A stretch of DNA of 64,000 bases from Taenia hydatigena (GCA_036345935.2 JADWOT020001637.1:1-64000); one strand, 5' to 3'. Positions 11,639 through 24,320 are shown, counted from the stretch's first letter. The notes: generated by a model not told the origin, from the sequence alone. Program-made: numbers and translations.

Positions 11639-12249
11639 CTACTCTCTCTTCGCCCATCGTTGCGTGACCGTCACGTCTAAAAGAGAGCAGTAAAAAAGAA
11701 GCAGGATGGAAAATGGAACGATGCATGAGGGCCAAGTCGTGAAAGTGGATGAATGGCTGTCATTTGTCACACCTGCAGAGATAGAGGAAGGTGTTTCTGA
11801 GTTTCTTCTGTTACTGATGCCACAAGAAAAAGAAGCACTTGTGCATGCAGCCATAGCTTGACAGGAGGTGAAGAGACTAAGTTTCATCTCTCACCACACT
11901 GGAGTTCAGTGTTCTTCTAGCAAAGTAAGCGATCAAAGGGCACAAATTAAACACCTCGACGGAAACGAAGAAAAGAGGAGGAAAAAAACAATGTAGGCTG
12001 AGAAAATTTTGCCAGATTTTCACTAACCGGTAGACTAAAATAACCCGGTGATGAGCCATTTTAAGAGCTCCTGCGTAATCCGTACCATCCTACATTACCT
12101 TCCGTCTCTGCAGACACAATACGGTCAGAGTTCAAGGTGGTGGAGAGCTCACGCTCCTTTGACACGAAGTTCGTCAACAATGCACTCACTCCGTCGACGC
12201 CGGATGCAGACTTTGGTCTAACAAACCTATTGACTCTTTGATTGTCCAT
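11639..12249 (-). CDS. Small three-exon protein of unknown function
   Basis: Predicted 90-residue protein, not recognised. Exon 1 (12099-12249) starts at ATG with A at -3 and G at +4, encodes MDNQRVNRFVRPKSASG and a Ser/Glu-rich stretch, and ends at a gtaatg donor. Exon 2 (11773-11856, 84 bases) is Ser- and Cys-rich. Exon 3 (11639-11676) follows a pyrimidine-rich ctcttttag acceptor and ends in QRWAKRE and TAG. All junctions are phase 1 and the total of 273 bases is an exact codon multiple, which is unlikely by chance. There is no signal peptide or membrane segment. The basic N-terminus could suit a nuclear or cytoskeletal adaptor, but that is a guess. Introns are 242 and 96 bases. Confidence 0.5.
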
Positions 12250-12816
12250 GCTCAAGGAAGCGCGTGATGAGAGACAAAAATACATGCATTGTGGAAATGG
12301 CTTGCAAAGTATAGCGACGGCAGGACCGGATTTGGTAGGATTGTAATATCTTTCATGGAATAAGTGATACTCCTCCTACCACCATCACCTTTTACAATAC
12401 CAATGGCTTTAGAGAACCTGACTTCTCTTTACTCCTTGACGACTCGCCACTAAAGAGGCATCATCTTTCATCCCAGCACCTGCTTAAACATTGACTTCAT
12501 TTTCTCCCTTCTCTCCTTTGGATATAACAACCTTTCTACCAGATTTGGGAAGCCTTTCCGCCGGGTAAAGAAGGCAACTTCAAGCAGACGTGCGATGTCA
12601 GGTGTGTTGTTAAGGGGGAATTTATCTTAAAGAAATGAGTAACTGGAGATAGTCGCAATGAATGGGTGTACAGATGTTACGAATATACAGCTTAGGCATT
12701 AATAGACGAGTAAATGGATTCATGGATGCAAGAAAGGTGAGCTATGAGTCCTGAAGATCAGAGATGTCTGCGTGGGATGGAACACAGACGCAGCCCTAGT
12801 TAGGTAGAAACGCACA

Positions 12817-13680
12817 ATGGCTCAGCGCCTTCTCGAGCAGCTGAAGCAGTCTTCGCGTGTTATGAGAGAGAGAGCCAACATAACCACCCTACTAATTCTT
12901 GCATTTTTCGTGAGATTCTGCTGTCCTAACCCCTGCAACCTTTCTAGGAATCTTCTCGCGCGTCTCTCACTCCCTACTGCAATCCTCTTCAACAAGCACT
13001 TTTACTTCATTAAATCAGCCAGTGACTCCGCGCTCTCCGTCAACCCTGTCTTTAGGTCAAATATGATGGATTAAAGCTTCATATACTTGTGGGCCTTCTC
13101 TTGTGTGATCTCGTCTATCCTACCGCCGCCATCGTCAGCCGCTGTGGTGGTGACAATCGCAGCTGTGACCTTCTCGTCACGCATTACGCGGCGTCTGAGA
13201 GCATTCAGTGTCACTTATGGCCTCAAAGCGGTAGTGCTAGTCAAATCTAGGATGGCCTCAAAGCTGGCCATGCAAACATTCATGCCCTCTACCTCACACA
13301 CCGAATCTTTTCTGAAAGACCAGAAGGTGCTAACACTGGTCTCAGCTAGTGTGGAAACAGGGAAGAGCCCAGAGGTTAATCCATCGTGGAGCGAACGTTT
13401 TGGTTTTCTTTGTCAATATAGAGAATTTGCACTTTGGCTACGAGAAATGCCGCAAGAATTTACAGAAAAAAGTGAGCTGCTGAATACAATTCGATGCACC
13501 TCTCGATCAAAACGAGAGGCAAGCGCATTCTCAAACCAGCGGTGTCTCAGTTTACCTTGCCACAACAGACACCCTACACATCAGCCACACCTACGTTGTC
13601 TGATTTTAAAACGAGATTTTGGAATGCTATGGATGAAAACAAATGGAGATTTGTGCTATTACTATTCCCGAGTTCGTTGA
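12817..13680 (+). pseudogene. Long frame with a single stop; possible decayed gene
   Basis: One frame stays open for 288 codons except for TAA at 13072-13074, starting at an ATG (MAQRLLEQLKQSSRVM). The opposite strand over about 12.85-13.42 kb is also unusually open, with a coding-like stretch RRRVMRDEKVTAAIV. The middle part is GC-richer than its surroundings. Either strand could carry the relic; mirrored open frames over GC-rich codons are common. No family was recognised. The 3' third overlaps repeat R2. Confidence 0.3.
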
Positions 13681-14650
13681 CGATGTAGGGTTATTATGCT
13701 ACGTCAAGCAATCGCAGAAGTGAACCCACTACTAAGTCTTGGTAGTAATCAATTCTGAATCAAAATTGCATATATTTGCTCTATTGCAACTTTTTTTCCA
13801 AAACGGGCTCCCCACGTATCAGCCGCTTGATATTTGATATTTGAACAAGAACATCTACAAGGAAGCGAAGAAGGAAGCAGAATGCTAAGTTTCATTTCTA
13901 GCCGATTTCGGATTAAAATGAAGAGGAAAGGATTTCACTATTTACCCGTGTTGAAAGCATTTACAGAACAAAGCATGCATATAACTTTCAATTTGGATCT
14001 ATTTTGATCGCTGAGGTATCCGATTGTTTAAGGGTGTGCCTTCGTGCATTATCAATTATCTGTGTCAACCTAGGCGCTCTCATCATCGCCCAACCTTACT
14101 TTTTACAATGTGATAGGGGAATTGCCGCAAGTAATCGTTTAATGGGGAAGGCTGCTGTGTCATAATTTTGACTAAAATCTGGATCTGACTACACAGAACA
14201 TGGCGCAGCTTTATAAGCTTGCGTCGCTATAGCTTTATTTGTCAACTTAGCTATCAACCAGGTCTAAATTTTGCTGCACAACATTAAGAATATTACGGCT
14301 GCTAGTGATAGAAGAAATAGCTGGGTACAATGCCTTTTAAATGTTGATGAAAAATCAAAAAGCAGATCGCAGCTTTCGTAATAAAGTCATTTGCTTTGCA
14401 ATGTGTCCACTCCTAGGCATCAAGCGCCTTACAGTTAAACTGCTCCTCACCAAAGCGGAAGTAACCTTACATTTGATGCCTGATCTTAATTGCTTCTAGA
14501 ATGGGTGAGCAAAGTATGGCGCAGTACAGTATCCGCACTCTCTGGCTGTCTGTTAATCTGCACTCTGAATGCAGCTGCGTGACGCAAAATGTTGTGGCAT
14601 CGCAGGAGGCCTACGTTTTTGGCACCGTAGCAGTTTAACAGCCCAACGAG
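13400..14650 (+). repeat. Dispersed repeat R2, copy 1
   Basis: Matches 50,290-51,610 in the same orientation. Shared blocks include agaatttgcactttggctac near 13,422, atcaaaattgcatatatttg near 13,759, and a block reading aggaagcagaatg near 13,871. Coding-like motifs are present but interrupted by stops (see copy 2). It is an old dispersed duplication. Confidence 0.7.
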
Positions 14651-17004
14651 TGAGCGTTGCTCGTGATGTGAACACTGTGTGTTTCCCTCATGTGAATGGC
14701 TTGGCCCTCCCAATTTGGATGCAAATGTCTACACACCTGCAGCAGTCTCCGTGCTAACAGGTTGACGGTCGACACGCTAACGCCATCTACTGCCACTCAC
14801 TCATGTAGTTGCCCGCCGGTGGTACTCCTACTAGCCATTCACGTCTGTTTTACCACAGTACCGCGTGCTGGAACGCCAACGCGAGCGGGTACCATTAGTT
14901 TACTGAAGCAGTATGCCACAGTCCTCCTTCCTACCCGCCTACTTAGCATACCTACCTCTGCACTGAGTGGTTAGTTAGGGCGAGGGGCAAGAGGAGGAGG
15001 ATCACCTTGTCTCCCTTTCCCAAACGGCCCCCACACTCCCCTTCCTCTTTATACCCACCAAGTTATTCTCATATCCCTTTTCAATTCATTCTCAAGGCTG
15101 AGTAATAGTGACAGTAGTAGTAGCACAACACTCCTTTAACAATTCGTGTCTCAAACTCAACAGTGGAGACCTACTCACTCCCCCACTCACTTCCCTTGAG
15201 ATGACGCACCACTACTCATCACCTGTGCCACCGCAAGCAATAATTAACTGCAACCCTTCCAAAGCAAAATGTATTCCCATACTCGTGGAAACAAAATATG
15301 CCGCAGTTGTCACCAATAGGCTCTGGTCCATGGCGCTTCCATTCGTCGTAGGAGAACGTCCCCTTCCCCCAGCATTTCCCCTCGCCTCGACCCACCCACC
15401 CACATTATGCCCGGGGAAGATGAAGAGAAGGAGACATAATAGTGGTGAAACAAGACATTGGTGTGCGTTTTGCATATCTACAACGAAAAGCCATCCACTA
15501 CTCGGCAGCGAGGGTGCAACCGCGAGGCGACTAGGAGACCCGCCCTACTCACCAACACCTGTCACTCAAATCACCGGCAATGCATTACATACTCCCACTC
15601 GCCTCTTTCCCCCAGCAGCCTCCTCCTTCTCAATGCGCCCCTCGGTTCGGGTACCCAATTTGCAGTCGCTTCCTCTTCCGCCTCATACCCTGTAATAAAA
15701 GTAGACAGATTCCGTAGGGGTGGGGAGGCCGGCGGGGGAGCGTGCTCACTATCACGCGTGTCCGTGGCTAGTAGTAGTAGTAGCAGGTGACACCGAACTA
15801 AAAGCAAAAAATGTCCAACTCCTGTCAATGGTACGGCCTCAAGACCACGACAGTGGTGAAAGACAGCATTTAAGCCTTGACCAGTCGTGAAGAATCTACC
15901 GACGGCGCATCGCAAGCACAACTCCATACGGCATGAACTGTAAATGTTACGATGAGCAAAAGCAAGCACGGCATTCAATCATAAGGCATCTTTGCTTCCC
16001 CCCCTCCTCCTTCTTCCTTGCAAATTAGCAACCACACCTCAGCAATAAGTCACCCCACTCAACGCTCACACATGTGGACGTCACGAAAAACCAATGCATC
16101 GTATGATGGCTTTTAATAATATACCCTCACATCGGCTTCACCTCACACCATACCTTTGCTGTTGTTGCTGATAAAGGCCTCAAAATCTGACTTCCATCTT
16201 AAATTGAAGAAAAACAAAAAGAACTAGCAAAAGTGCTGTAATTGTAAGCTTATGATAAGATCTCACCCAACTTGTACAGCATACACTGTCCCATGGGGGA
16301 GTACTCACCAAGGTACCGCCCAACTCCCCATTCCCTCTCATCTGCCTGGCACCCACGCACACGCACCCAATCTTTCATGATGTTGGAACCCTCCTCCAAG
16401 CACACAGTTGCGTTGTCCGGCCGCCTTCTCATGCCCTGTGTAAAGGAATAGTCCGCGCTGAGGAGGAGAAGGTGGAGCTAGGGAACTCTCAATCGCATTC
16501 GTTGCTCCTCTAATAATTGCTTTAACACCACAGCTGTTGTCGTCGACAGCGACGAGTTCAAAGGCCCTTGGTGTAGTCCCAGTGGCTTTCCACGGATCAA
16601 CTTCCACGTCCACATTCCCCCTTGCCATTATTGGCACCGTCGACAAGCAACCTGATGAGTCCGTAATTGACGACGACGACGACGTTGAGAAGCGTCTTGC
16701 AGCCAGCGTTGCGAGCATTGGCAGTGACGGCGACGACAGCCAATGTTGTTCAGAGGCCGACTATTGCAACACACGAATGCTGTACCTACGGGTTTTGCAT
16801 ACAAAATTGACACCTAGTGCTGCTCACTCACGTCTCCATGCCTATCAAATACTAATGCTCCAGAGGATGTAAACATTCCCTTTCGCCGTAATTTGCCATC
16901 ATTCAAAGCCGAGTGCTTGGTAAGTTCTCCTCCTCGCCTTCCACCAAAATAAATGAGGCCTCATCCACCACAACAACATTCCCTCCTTATTCAAAGAACT
17001 CCTC

Positions 17005-17020
17005 ACCTACCTACCTACCT
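17005..17020 (+). repeat. (ACCT)n microsatellite
   Basis: Four tandem copies of the tetranucleotide. Confidence 0.8.
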
Positions 17021-17134
17021 AAAATACCGCCAGGACAACTTCAATCAACCTCCCCCACAACATTGTCCTGCGCAGTCAACGAAGGCAAGTGTTGCCATCC
17101 AACAACCAACCAAGGCAAAAACAGGATCTCTGAA

Positions 17135-17150
17135 CACACACACACACACA
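17135..17150 (+). repeat. (AC)8 microsatellite
   Basis: Uninterrupted dinucleotide run. Confidence 0.9.
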
Positions 17151-17290
17151 ATTACACACGCATATGTTCACGGAATTAAAAACGAGTTCTAGACAATCTT
17201 GAAAATATCAATGCTTATAGATTTACGTGCAACGGAAAATTAGTAGACAGCAAGAAGAGAAGTACACACCTCGAACTGTAAAATTAAAAA

Positions 17291-17327
17291 CACACACACA
17301 CACACACGCACACACACACACACACAA
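17291..17327 (+). repeat. (CA)n microsatellite, one interruption
   Basis: About 18 CA units broken once by a G. Confidence 0.9.
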
Positions 17328-18049
17328 ATTCACGAAAAGAAGGGCCACCTACAGTAAGCTTGAAAAAAGCTCTAGAACACTTCTCCTTCTCCTCCACATC
17401 TTTTTAGTGTTGATACAATCACCTGCGCAACCCATCAACGTGACAATAAACCCGCCTCTCCCCCAACCCATCGGTGCTACACTCCAGTTAGTCTGCCGAA
17501 CTTGCGCCCATGCGTTCGCACCCAATGCTTGTGCCCAACTACATAAAAGGCCACACCTACCGCTATACCATCCAACACACCGCTATCGTCCATGCCGACG
17601 TCCACATCGCACAACAGAGGCGAGGACGCCCCCGCCAATAGCTCCACAAGCTCGCATTGCCTACCGTTCCACAGACTCATCAAATGTTACCTCACCACCA
17701 CCACAATGATTTCGTGGCAAAGGATAAGAAAAAAGCAAACAATGGAAGAGCCGATGTGTGAATGTCCAATGTGCTGCAAAGCTAACACCCCTAAACATAT
17801 CCAATGATAGGAGAAAGCACCTTAACAAGCAATAGTTTAAGAGTGCTACAAAATACAGTCTGCGTAACGATGCGAAAGCTTCCCACTAGTCACTTCTTCC
17901 TCCGCTTCTGCTGCGTCTACCTCGCTCAAACACCAACTCATGCCACCAAAGCTGAGCCTACCATTAAGTCATCACCGAGACCCTCTCCACAGCACGTTTC
18001 CCAAATACCATACCAACACAAAAAATAACCCTGGTCCCCAAGTCAATGA

Positions 18050-19330
18050 GTAGTGAAGTCGCCAAGGGTCCCACGCCCTCCACATATATGTGTGTGATCC
18101 GCCAACACGGATATCATGGTAATGAAAATAACGCATCTTTTACCATGTATAAAGTTCGAAAGGACCCACGGATAAATGATAAAAGCATGCTTCCACCATA
18201 AATGAGAACACACATCAAATCTGTAGCTGCACAAAAAGACCGCAAAAGTCCACTTACAGCAATCCACTTACCTGAAGAAAGTGTAAGGTGACAGCAAAGG
18301 GGAGAGCCGCACTCGTCATCAGCAGAAAATGCCTCTATTCTCGGTAAAAGAAGTCTTTACAGGAACTGCAGCCACCTCTTCAATGCTTATTCTAGCATGT
18401 AAACGGATAAAAGGAATAGATTCAAAGGAATATAGATATAAGAAACACATATTAGCAAGAAAATAATGAATAGGCACCAGGTACTCAGCAAAGTTAAATC
18501 ACTCCTCAACAAAATCACCTCACTAACCCAAATCCACCAGCATTAAAAAACAAACCGATCACAAATTGCCATAAGAATCGCAAATTATCGCTTACAGTGT
18601 TGCAAAGCGTCCCAATAGTCACATTATGAGATCTTCGCGTTTACGCTAGCATGTAGGTGTATGAAGGAAGCCAACCGACATTCAGAGGACGTAATAACAA
18701 CTAGTAAACTAAAATTAGCGCATAACTGTGAAAGGACCTACAAATAAACAATACAAGCATGTCTCCACCCAAAAATAAAAACGTGAATCGAATCCATTGT
18801 TGCATAAAAGAAAACAGCAACGACTCGGTGCTTTCAATCCAATCTTAACTGAGGAATGTGGGAGGCGAGAACTAAGGCAAGATTCGCATCCAGTCCCGCC
18901 TCATAATGCCTTTACTCTTCGCAAAACAAAAGCTTTGACGTCAACTTCAGTGTTTAACCCAGCAAATGTACGGACTCAGCGAATGGACAATAAGACAACG
19001 AATTGATTGACGAAATGCCAAAACGATCCTGACTTATTATCTAAAACATTACGCATCAAATAATGAGCGCGATTAGACCTTGCAATAGGAAACAAAACGT
19101 CTTGGCATTCACATTATGAAGCCTTCGCGTTTACTCTAGCAAGCAGGCGTATGAAAGAGGCCAATCAATATGATGATAACCTATAAACACATAATAAACC
19201 AAGGCTAATAAAAAAGCAACAAATACTTACCAGCTTTTCAACTTGTTCGAGCAAATTCAACTCCATTACCCGAAAATAATGGCCACCAAAACGAACACCA
19301 CTTACGTGCTTCGCGCACAAATCTAACTAA
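18050..19330 (+). repeat. Degenerate tandem array, unit about 0.5-0.58 kb
   Basis: Blocks recur at regular spacing. A segment with 'gaaaggacc' and 'catg..tccacc' at about 18,155 returns at about 18,730. A 'tgcctctattctcggtaaaa' block near 18,330 returns, diverged, near 18,907. A 'cacattatgagatcttcgcg' block near 18,621 returns near 19,107. At least two and a half units are visible. No coding frame spans a unit. Confidence 0.6.
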
Positions 19331-21159
19331 TCACTTCAACGCTGTCCGATAAAAGAAATAAACTTCTAATTGTGTTTATTTTTAGCAAGTCAAGAAGTAT
19401 TATATTGCCTACTTTTTAGCTGTTAGAGTTGAATTGCAGGGCTAAAATGCAAACGAACTAAATTATTTGGCCAGCGTAAGTAGGAAAACTGTCAACAAAT
19501 CCTAAATTTGAAAACTTATTGAGATAACAATAGAAGAGTCCTAAACTCATATTGTTGCAATTCGAATGGCAAATCAGAGTTTGTTTTGACATTTTTGTCT
19601 GTAAATTTTTACTACGCTCAAGTTTGTTGCTTGCAACCAGTTTGATTTTTCAAGCCTATTACAACGTGCATTTACTTGTGATTTTGTGTAGCTCTGTTTT
19701 ATTTTGATGTTTTTGCATGGCTTTTTAACAGGAACTTACAGCATCCTGCCGACCCGAGTCCTTGTACACAAATAAGTGGCCGGCACTACCTCTGTAACGC
19801 CGTTAGACGACCAACGACTTTCAAGAAGAAAAATGGAAAAGGAAAAATTAAAGTTGTGAACATAATCTGTGACGATTAAAGACACACTGGCAAAATATTC
19901 AAAAAGTATGCAGTGTCTAACGCGCTAAAAATGAGTTAGATTGCCACATAACAGCAAGATTCATGCAAGTTAAGAAAATATACAACCCAGAGCGCATTAC
20001 TAAGCTTACATGGGGAGTGTTTTATAAACTTAAAGGCGCATTAGCATCGAGAGTGCAAATAAAGCGTCTCAAGACTCTCTTGAAGGGAAAAGAAGGCAAA
20101 GTACCAGGTCAGAATACATATATTCAGTAGACAATGGGAATTGGGCTGCCGGAATGGCCGGAAGGTCAACCTCTGTATGACCAAAACCAGGACCAGTAGT
20201 CATAACAAAAAAAATGCATCTATCACACATAATGACACAATAATAAAGCCCTCAGTTTGGGTTGGTGATCAATCGAAAGGCCAAGTAACGCAATGTTAGG
20301 CACTAGGGTAGGGCAATAAAATCTTGCAGAGGGCAAATAACGTCATGGTGGGTTCCTGTTGGACAAAGTTCTAGTCCTTCTCCTCAAATCTTTAGACAAC
20401 ATCTAACAGACAATAGATGTATGAAATAAACATAAGGTCCGAATAATATTTTGCCTTGGTACGTTAAATATCGTGCGTATTGGTCATGCAATACTTAGTT
20501 CAGTCTCATAACCTAATTTGGCTGGGTATCTTAACATGTAATTTGGTCGGATTTTGAGTGCCGATGTTATCGCAAAGTTGTAACTTGTGTGGTTAAGTTT
20601 GAAAGGTTGAAGAAGCCCTGCTTCCTGCTGTGAGTTATTTTGTTCTCCTCTACCTTTAAGATCAAGGACATAAAAATGCATACATGTATGCATGTCTACT
20701 CAAAGTACCATCAGCACAACCCCTACTACAAGAATGCAAGGATTCAAGTTACGAACAGCATGTGCTCCAAACAACAAAGTCCTTGCAGTAGTAATTAGTA
20801 GTGTGCATGTGTCGTTAGTGCGCCAGCAAAAAGGGTTCAGGATGAGGAGAAGGCGGACGATTTTGTCGAAACTGTCCTATCCCATGCTATGCCAGCTTGC
20901 TAACAGTTTCTCCGACTAGAATGTTTTGAAGGCTGAATGTTATTGCTACTGAATCTGCGCTCAGTAGAAGCTTCATATAGATGTGGTTATTTGATCGGAC
21001 GTTGGCTAGGTAGCGGGGGAGGTTGCAGACTGACCGAGACCGCAAAACGAGATCGAGGAGGGAGAAGAAAGATGAAGGGACAACCATCTGCATTCATTTT
21101 GTTAACGTTATAAAAACACGCAATCATTGATGAGTCGTGAGAAAGTTACTAAAATTTTT
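19331..21159. other. Intergenic, nothing recognised
   Basis: AT-rich with frequent stops in all frames. A short alternating 'catgtatgcat' tract lies near 20,684. Confidence 0.5.
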
Positions 21160-23195
21160 CGGAAGAAGGGAGAGAAACTACCCCCTTTCTTACCATTGCC
21201 AAACAGTGTGAGTGTGAGTGGTAAATGGTCGGAGGAAGTACCAGTTCTTTGACAACATGGCGATCACCTTTCGAATGCTTCATCTCTACTTTAATGTCAG
21301 GAGACATATACTCCTGAGGAGGTAAGGACACATCCACGATTCAGCGCGTGAGGTTCGTTGGAATGCTCAAGAACTGGAACCATCACTAGTTGTTCCAATT
21401 TCGTAAATACCTGATTGTACAGCTGCTTAGGCAATTCAGTTAAGTCGTTAAAGCATAGAAACTGGTAGTGTGCATTGAAAAAGCAGGTCCTTCTAGCAGC
21501 CTCTGTCCTTTCCTCCCTCCTATCTCCCTCACGCTCCTCTTGTCACTTATTCCAGTGGTTTTGGCATGCAAGTAGGAGTGCGCCAAGCGCCGCCAACGAA
21601 CCCACCCAAGACAAAAAAATGGGGCCAAAGCATAGGTTGGCAGTCTATTTCGCCTTGCAAAAGACAACTCAGGCTTTCCTGCCTTCGTCATCTCAACCGA
21701 CACCTTCCTACAGGTTCGGATCCATTTATTGACTGGTGGGTGTTCATTCTGGTACACATCCATTCCCACAGCGTAACTTGTTTAAATGGAAGCACTTAAC
21801 TGAGTCAAACGAAATTATCTGACTCAATCAAATCCTGTCCCATTGTTAAGGAACTGGTGCCATTCATTTGTGTATGATGGTAAGGATAGCTTTATGTGCA
21901 GAGACGCCCTAATTGAAGCCAAAATTGTGGAAGGGGAGGAAAAGAAACAGGCCTTGACAGCGATTGTTGTGTTTTCTGGTGCACTATTAGACTCGTGTTC
22001 TTATCGTTCGATGTGTGTTATGTTCTCTACTAACTAGGTTACGCTCTATGTCCACCAAGGCATGCAGACACATCTACCTTTTATGGGTACTTCCTCATGT
22101 ATATCATCAGCCAACCCAACACCGAGTCCACCAGTTAGGTAAGTTAACACCTACAATGTTGTTGTTCTTGAGTGCTCTTTTTCCCTGTGCCAGAAGTGTT
22201 GCATTTGCTGCTGTGATTCGCATATCACAGACTGCTACGCCATGAACACTGTGGTGTCCGATTCTGCGTGTTACAGGATGACGAAGCCCCAAACAGACCT
22301 GATTTCGAAAGTCGATTGTGTTGGGGCCTCAGAACGGATAGTTTAATAACTGCCTGTGAAAATCATCATTATTGCTCAGGCCTCGAATTTCGTGATAGAT
22401 GATCGCTCAGAGCTGCAGACGACTAATCGAGCTTAAGTCGTTGATATTGCTTTGTTGACATAAATTTAAGTTGCACGACGATTAGCTGTCAGCCTCCATG
22501 AGTCAGACTCATGTCCAACGACGTCGTCGAGAGTAATGTTTTGTCGCAGTTGACGATCTTCGAAGGTTTTTGCTTTCTTTAGGAGACTTGCGTGTAAAAG
22601 CTCTACTATTAACGCTGCCTAGAATTCTTCCCCGTCAGAAAATGTTTACGCAAGCAGTACGAAGAGGAGTTTCAAGCAAAGTAGTAGCGAGAGATGCCCT
22701 CACACCCAGACCTATAGATGCCGTCATTCGACACAGCTCTTTCTTTTTATTCGCGTTTGCCATTCCGCGTAGAAAACTGGTATAGTGGAGAGCAATACTT
22801 CGACCTTGTGCATTTTTTTTTGATTTGGCTCCTCTCCTTTCTCCTTTTTTTTACTCAATTACCCCCTTTTCGTCTATACTACGCCTTTTATCTGGGAAAA
22901 TGTATCGTTACTTAATAATAGTGGAAGGTTTTTCCTTTTTTAATCAAGTTGGTGCATGGGGTTGGTTTTGGCGCTGGAGAGGGTGTCAGAATGAAGTCTG
23001 CAACTTATGATTAGACTAAAGCTACTCGTTGGATACACCACGTCGTGACAACTCACCATTTCATTCATAACAAATACCATATCCAGCAAAAAGGAGTTGC
23101 AGTTCTATAACGCCTTCACAGGTCAAAATTGAGCCATAAAAACACTCTTTAGAAGTTGCCAAGTTTTATTAAAAAACTATAAATCATAATGCAAA
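21160..23195 (+). repeat. Dispersed repeat R1, copy C
   Basis: Direct-orientation match to 1-1.79 kb and inverted match to 6.68-8.62 kb, ending near 23,195. No homeobox exon follows here; a CBP/p300 fragment lies immediately next to it instead. The minus-strand frame at 21,440-21,769 carries the conserved stretch VSVEMTKAGKPELSFARRNR, parallel to copy B. Homology is clear but the element class is not. Confidence 0.75.
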
Positions 23196-23449
23196 TCAAC
23201 ATTTTATTCGGCTCACGAGCCGGTGACCATTGGCCTGTGCGCACACGTCATGCTCTTCCCTGCAATATCGAACTCTTTTTATCCACGCAGTAGCTAGACT
23301 TGACCCTTCCTGGCATAAGCGTGCTTTGTTCCACCCACCGCTCCTCCATCTCCACATGACACAAATTTGCGGGTAAATACACACGTGCATGCACATATGT
23401 ACAAGAATGCAAACGAAGAACCAACTCTCGCAGAGCAAACAGATTCACT

Positions 23450-24124
23450 TCCTCACAAGAACCGATGTCTCGCCGACAGTATGCCACGGCGAAGCACATA
23501 GTTATCGATGTGGTTTTCGTACTCATCCACGTCACTCGCCTGGTTATAAGCGTAGCGTTCGAAGCACTTTGCATGCCGAATAGCATACTCTGTTCGTGGA
23601 TTCTCCAGGTCAGTCGGGTCAGGAAAACCAGCAGTCTGCATCGATCTACCAGTATTGACAGATGAAGAAGCTGCATTGACTTACATGTTGCAAATGACTT
23701 CACCACGCTCCTCTTTTGTCAAAGTGAATCTGCGATTCGTCTCCTCACCCTCCCTTTCAACAGGGTAGAATAGCCTCTCCAAAGTATTGTTCATTGGCTC
23801 ACACACAGAGCACTGCTGATCCTCACAATCGCTGAAATGAGATACCAGCTGTCTGGTGGCAGCGCACTATGGCATTCCACAGTTCATTCCTGCTCTGCAT
23901 TTCCCAGTGTGCCGATACACTTCGCGAATCGCGGAACAGTGTGGGTCGGTGCAGGGTGTGGAGGGTGTCCGCAATGAATCACACCAGTCAGCATGTACCA
24001 GAAGACGAAGCTGCTCTTGAAGCACTAGTGTTCGCGTGACGTCATCGAGAGTATTGGCGACGTCGTGAATACCTGGGATAATATTAAGATTCTCCATCAC
24101 ACTCGAAGGAACAGATAGCTTGGA
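23450..24124 (-). pseudogene. CBP/p300 fragment: TAZ1 zinc finger plus partial KIX domain
   Basis: CBP/p300 proteins are nuclear histone acetyltransferase coactivators; TAZ1 and KIX bind activation domains. One exon (23,685-24,124) follows a ttgccttgcag acceptor and ends at a gtaagt donor. It encodes TAZ1: LVHADWC, CTDPHC, HTGKCRAGMNC, then SHFSDCEDQQCSVC. All twelve zinc ligands (three H/C/C/C sets) have the CBP spacing. A TAG codon interrupts the domain directly before the last cysteine of the second zinc site. Downstream, 23,453-23,641 encodes a KIX-like stretch (FPDPTDLENPRTEYAIRHAK, then DVDEYENHI) that aligns with the FPTPDP-to-DEYY part of KIX, but helix 1 is not recognisable. The frame continues from TAZ1 to KIX except for a TAA at the donor site. 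No bromodomain or acetyltransferase exons are nearby, so this is a partial gene copy. Confidence 0.75.
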
Positions 24125-24320
24125 CTGCAAGGCAAAGTAACAATTTGAGCAAGAGAAAGCCAATAAATCTTATGCATCCACAATACTTTATGCCGCGTAA
24201 TTTTGAGTTACAATGGTTGCCATAGTGGCCTGTGAGATACAAGCTTGCTCCTGTGCGAGGCGTCACTCACCTGACTGATTGGATGAATGAGTCCCTTATG
24301 CGCGCCACCGTGAGGGTACA

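Larger units (their letters stand above)
14651..18030. other. C-rich and CA-rich stretch, coding status unclear
   Basis: The + strand is pyrimidine- and proline-codon-rich, and frames are open on both strands (for example 15,108-15,695 +, 16,338-16,718 - and the frame around 16,537-16,872 + with an Asp-run followed by VEKRLAASVASIGSDGDD). No domain, start context or consistent splice model emerged. It may be untranslated or regulatory sequence of a neighbouring gene, or low-complexity intergenic DNA. Contained microsatellites are listed separately. Confidence 0.35.

Noticed and set aside
16338..16718. 126-codon minus-strand frame in the C-rich stretch
   Set aside because: The opposite strand is equally open and no splice signals or domain support either reading.
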